DNA from: Clostridium sp. UBA701
GTDB taxonomy: Bacteria; Bacillota; Clostridia; Clostridiales; Clostridiaceae
Assembly (NCBI GenBank): GCA_002298125.1
Contig: DBMJ01000016.1
Coordinates: forward strand, 1-64,000
Reading direction: 5' to 3'
DNA length: 64,000 nt
A program made the translations under genes and the position numbers. The notes under the pieces were generated by a model. It did no database searches and was not told where the DNA came from. It saw nothing but the letters and a program-made list of their open reading frames with translations. Shown piece after piece: positions 61,311-64,000 of the stretch. The number at the start of each line of letters is the position of its first letter. The stretch's first letter is position 1.

Positions 61311-62267
61311 ATGAACGTAGAGAAATTTGTGGACTTTAGAGAAAGACTTACGGAAAACATCGGGGAAGTAATAGTAGGAAAGAAAGATAGGATTGACAAG
61401 ATAATTGTAGCCTTTATATGTTCTGGTCATGTACTATTAGAGGATGTACCAGGTCTTGGCAAAACAAAGCTGGCAAAGGCTCTATCAAAATCCTTAAACT
61501 GCAGCTTCAAAAGAATTCAATTTACCCCAGATTTATTGCCTTCAGATCTTACAGGAATATATTTTTACAACCAAAAGACCTCAGAATTTGAATTTAGAAA
61601 GGGGCCCCTTTTAAGTCAGCTTGTACTTGCAGATGAAATAAACAGAGCAACCCCAAGAACTCAATCTGCACTACTAGAATGTATGGAAGAGAGACAAATA
61701 ACTGTAGAGGGAAATACCGTTATTCTAGAAAGCCCATTTTTCGTTATTGCAACACAAAACCCAGTGGAGCAGTTTGGAACCTTCCCACTGCCAGAGGCTC
61801 AGCTGGATAGATTTTTCATGAGATTATCCATGGGCTATCCAGATTATCAAGAAGAAAAGACTATGATGAAGAGATTCAAGGAAGAGGATCCACTAGATTC
61901 ACTGCAGGCTATTATGTCCATGGAAGATATACACTATGTTCAAAACAATTATCATAAGGTACATTTAAGCGAAGAGGTAATGGAATACATTCTAAATATA
62001 GTATTAAGCACAAGGGATCATAGAGAGCTAGAGCTTGGGGCAAGTCCAAGAGCAAGTCTTAATCTCATGAGGGGAAGTCAGGCCTTGGCAGCAATAAAGG
62101 GACGAGATTACGTACTGCCAGAGGATGTTAGAGAGCTTGCTGTGCCAATCCTATCCCATAGATTAATTTTAAAGAGCTCCATGAATTCTACCATAAATGG
62201 AGGAGAAGAAATAGTAGAAGAAATTCTGCAGAAGGTGGAGGCTCCACTAGAAGCCATCAGGGAGTGA
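61311..62267 (+). CDS. MoxR-type AAA+ ATPase
   Basis: A 318-residue MoxR ATPase with Walker A EDVPGLGKTKLAKAL, Walker B LVLADEINRATP, sensor region FFVIATQNPVEQFGTFPLPE and arginine-rich QLDRFFMRLSMGYP. MoxR proteins act as chaperone-like ATPases with the DUF58 protein that follows (gap 4 bases). GGGGAGG ribosome binding site. Confidence 0.95.
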   Translation: MNVEKFVDFRERLTENIGEVIVGKKDRIDKIIVAFICSGHVLLEDVPGLGKTKLAKALSKSLNCSFKRIQFTPDLLPSDLTGIYFYNQKTSEFEFRKGPLLSQLVLADEINRATPRTQSALLECMEERQITVEGNTVILESPFFVIATQNPVEQFGTFPLPEAQLDRFFMRLSMGYPDYQEEKTMMKRFKEEDPLDSLQAIMSMEDIHYVQNNYHKVHLSEEVMEYILNIVLSTRDHRELELGASPRASLNLMRGSQALAAIKGRDYVLPEDVRELAVPILSHRLILKSSMNSTINGGEEIVEEILQKVEAPLEAIRE

Positions 62268-62271
62268 TAGC

Positions 62272-63399
62272 ATGAGTAATTACCTAATCTTCGTGGTGAT
62301 TTCAGGGCTTCTGATTATTATAGGGAGAGTTACCCGAGCTAAGGGTTTTAATAAATTGACTATAAGGCGCCAAAGTGACAAGGTGCTGGTAAATCAGGGA
62401 GATACCTTTAAGATAACCACCATAATAGAAAACAATAAACTCTTACCCTTGTCCTTTATGGTGATGAAGGAGAAGATTCCAGGGAATATTCCAAGATGTA
62501 AGGCAGATTATGACTTTTCTGAAAGAGGGCTATACCTATATTACTTAAGTAAGTTCACTGTGCTTTGGTATGAGAGAATGAAGAGAACCTATGAGTATAA
62601 AGCTGAGAAAAGGGGTACCTATCTTTTAAAGGAAATTGAGGTAGCCATAGGTGATATATTTGGTTTTTCTTCTACCACTGAGGATCTAGAGGACTTTCTA
62701 GAGGTGGTGGTACTTCCAAGGGTGGTTCCGCTGAAACAGCTAAAGTTTGAAAGTACAAGCATTACAGGAGACAATATAGTAAAGAGATGGATATATAGAG
62801 ACCCTCTATATATAAAAGGAATTAGAGAATATAACAAGGAAGACAGAATGAAGGACATACATTGGAAATCCAGCCTAAAGATGAATAAGCTCATGGTTAA
62901 GGACTATGACTTCACCTCAGAAAGTGAATTTGTGGTGATTTTAAGCGTTCAGTGTGGTGAACCCTACTGGGCAAAGATCAATCCTGACACTGTGGAGAGA
63001 GGAATTACCCTTGCTGCAGCCTTCACCTCTGCTATCTTAGAAAATGGATTTCCTGTAGGCTTTTGGACAAATGCCCAGATTTCTGCCTTTCATTCAAAAA
63101 ACATTAACTCTGTAGCTCCCTCCATGAACTCTATGAGAACTATACTGGAGATGCTTGGGAGGGCAGATTACACCCCTAGAAAGGAATTTGGGGATTTTCT
63201 ACTTGAAAAGCAAAGGGATTTTAATCATCACTGTACCTATATTATGCTGCTGCCCTACCTTAATGAAGAGGATGCAGCAGTTATTACAAAGCTAATTAAG
63301 GCTGGATATATGCTAAAGGTTATAGACATCTCAAAGGATGGAGATTTAACTGTTCCTCATGGCGTGGAAAAAATAGTTTTCAGGGGGGATAGTCTATGA
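62272..63399 (+). CDS. DUF58 domain protein
   Basis: A 375-residue protein with an N-terminal hydrophobic segment, a beta-rich region and the DUF58 signature near GIREYNKEDRMKDIHWKSSLK. The C-terminal part has a VWA-like fold pattern. It is the standard partner of MoxR ATPases. The next gene starts within its stop codon (ATGA overlap). Confidence 0.93.
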   Translation: MSNYLIFVVISGLLIIIGRVTRAKGFNKLTIRRQSDKVLVNQGDTFKITTIIENNKLLPLSFMVMKEKIPGNIPRCKADYDFSERGLYLYYLSKFTVLWYERMKRTYEYKAEKRGTYLLKEIEVAIGDIFGFSSTTEDLEDFLEVVVLPRVVPLKQLKFESTSITGDNIVKRWIYRDPLYIKGIREYNKEDRMKDIHWKSSLKMNKLMVKDYDFTSESEFVVILSVQCGEPYWAKINPDTVERGITLAAAFTSAILENGFPVGFWTNAQISAFHSKNINSVAPSMNSMRTILEMLGRADYTPRKEFGDFLLEKQRDFNHHCTYIMLLPYLNEEDAAVITKLIKAGYMLKVIDISKDGDLTVPHGVEKIVFRGDSL

Positions 63400-64000
63400 G
63401 TTGGTCAAGACAGGTAAGGATATTTTATACAGTTTTAGCTGCTATGTTTTTATATATGTTTTGGGGTGTGGCCTCAAATGTAATACTTGGCAATCCCACA
63501 GATTATAGGCTGTATCCCCTTCTAGTGGCCTTAGCTTTTTTACTTCAGTTTGTAAACAGCAGGATGGCTAATGTAAAAAGAGAAAACAGGCAGCTTGTGG
63601 CCATGGGGATATCAGGAGCCCTTGGAGCTTTATACGTATTTTATCAGTATTCAGGTTTGTACATCTTATATAACCTCTTCTTTATGGCTTTGGCAATGTT
63701 CCTTTTCTTTGTGATGGAGGAGGAGGAGGTTAGCTACGATTTGTACAGGGATAGGATAATACAGTCAATTCTTGCACTGGCAGTGGGAGGAATAATGCTT
63801 CTATTTGCCTCAGAGAACACTCTAAATCAGGTGCTGAGATTTTATATATTCTATCTAATATTAGCCGTTATTACCCTAAGAGAGGTTCGAAACTACTCCA
63901 ATAGGATTAGAAATAGAAAAAGCTTTTACACAAACATTGGCTTAGCAGTATTAATAGTGCTTTCCTCTACAAGTATAGTCTATAAATTCTTCTCTAAAAT
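63396..64000 (+). CDS. membrane protein, N-terminal part (transglutaminase-like TgpA candidate), cut by window end
   Basis: ATG at 63396 overlaps the DUF58 stop codon. The visible 201 residues contain at least five hydrophobic segments and no soluble domain. In MoxR-DUF58 operons the third gene is commonly a transglutaminase-domain membrane protein whose catalytic domain lies after the membrane segments. That part would lie beyond the window, so the assignment rests on synteny. Confidence 0.65.
   Translation, partial: MSWSRQVRIFYTVLAAMFLYMFWGVASNVILGNPTDYRLYPLLVALAFLLQFVNSRMANVKRENRQLVAMGISGALGALYVFYQYSGLYILYNLFFMALAMFLFFVMEEEEVSYDLYRDRIIQSILALAVGGIMLLFASENTLNQVLRFYIFYLILAVITLREVRNYSNRIRNRKSFYTNIGLAVLIVLSSTSIVYKFFSK

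Overview
The window reads as chromosomal DNA of a low-GC anaerobic Firmicute, most likely a Clostridium or close relative. The evidence is the AT-rich intergenic DNA, strong GGAGG-type ribosome binding sites, and a strictly anaerobic gene set: hybrid-cluster protein, an Rnf ferredoxin:NAD oxidoreductase, and a flavodiiron/rubredoxin/reductase fusion for oxygen or NO detoxification. AddAB and PRD-type PTS regulators also fit. No rRNA, CRISPR array, plasmid or phage backbone is visible. One tRNA (Glu, CUC anticodon) is present.

Layout. 0.1-9.5 kb: a PC4/YdbC-like protein, a large flotillin-like SPFH protein, hcp behind a candidate CRP/FNR-type operator, a small membrane protein, a His-rich YmaF protein, a MalY/PatB beta-lyase, an orphan ABC substrate-binding lipoprotein and a DUF2920 hydrolase. 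9.6-16.6 kb: two convergent ABC-2 export systems, three permeases plus ATPase on + and permease-ATPase-permease on -, with a small HExxH membrane protein between them. 16.8-18.9 kb: a degenerate kinase-fold protein, a PAP2-like membrane protein and a lipoprotein. 18.9-22.5 kb: rnfD-G-E-A-B with no rnfC at the usual place. 23-30 kb: an LPxTG surface protein, a zinc-ribbon membrane protein, ATPase and permease genes of an SsuBC/TauBC-type importer, and a glycerophosphodiesterase-MFS-acyltransferase operon. 30.3-39 kb: a VIT/VWA protein, a soluble histidine kinase, a PilZ protein, a GNAT protein and an M16C metallopeptidase.

39.1-45.5 kb is the most coherent accessory module. It holds a PRD/EIIB/EIIA-type transcription activator, EIIB and EIIC of the ascorbate (Ula) PTS family, a phosphotriesterase-family hydrolase, a KDPG-type aldolase, a creatininase-family amidohydrolase and a dedicated HPr. 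There is no free EIIA gene, and the regulator carries the only EIIA domain. It looks like a self-contained uptake and catabolic pathway for an unidentified sugar-acid-like substrate.

45.5-58.4 kb: tRNA-Glu, a frameshifted small gene, addBA, then about 1.3 kb of non-coding DNA. That stretch contains a 0.5 kb heptamer minisatellite running into the addA stop codon, a compact 147-nt strongly structured element, dead IS256-family transposase fragments and an 18-bp repeat. A small coiled-coil gene, a 15-bp repeat overlapping the end of nagA, and the nagA / nagR / nagB amino-sugar genes with shared candidate NagR operators follow. After these come a gene fragment and a frameshifted membrane-anchored gene. 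58.4-64 kb: the flavodiiron fusion gene, three 35-bp tandem repeats, and a MoxR-DUF58-membrane protein operon cut by the window end.

Functionally the window mixes core redox energy metabolism and stress defence, envelope and export functions, amino-sugar and PTS sugar use, and one repeat-rich, decayed mobile-element patch between addA and nagA. All assignments come from reading the sequence; no database search was run.
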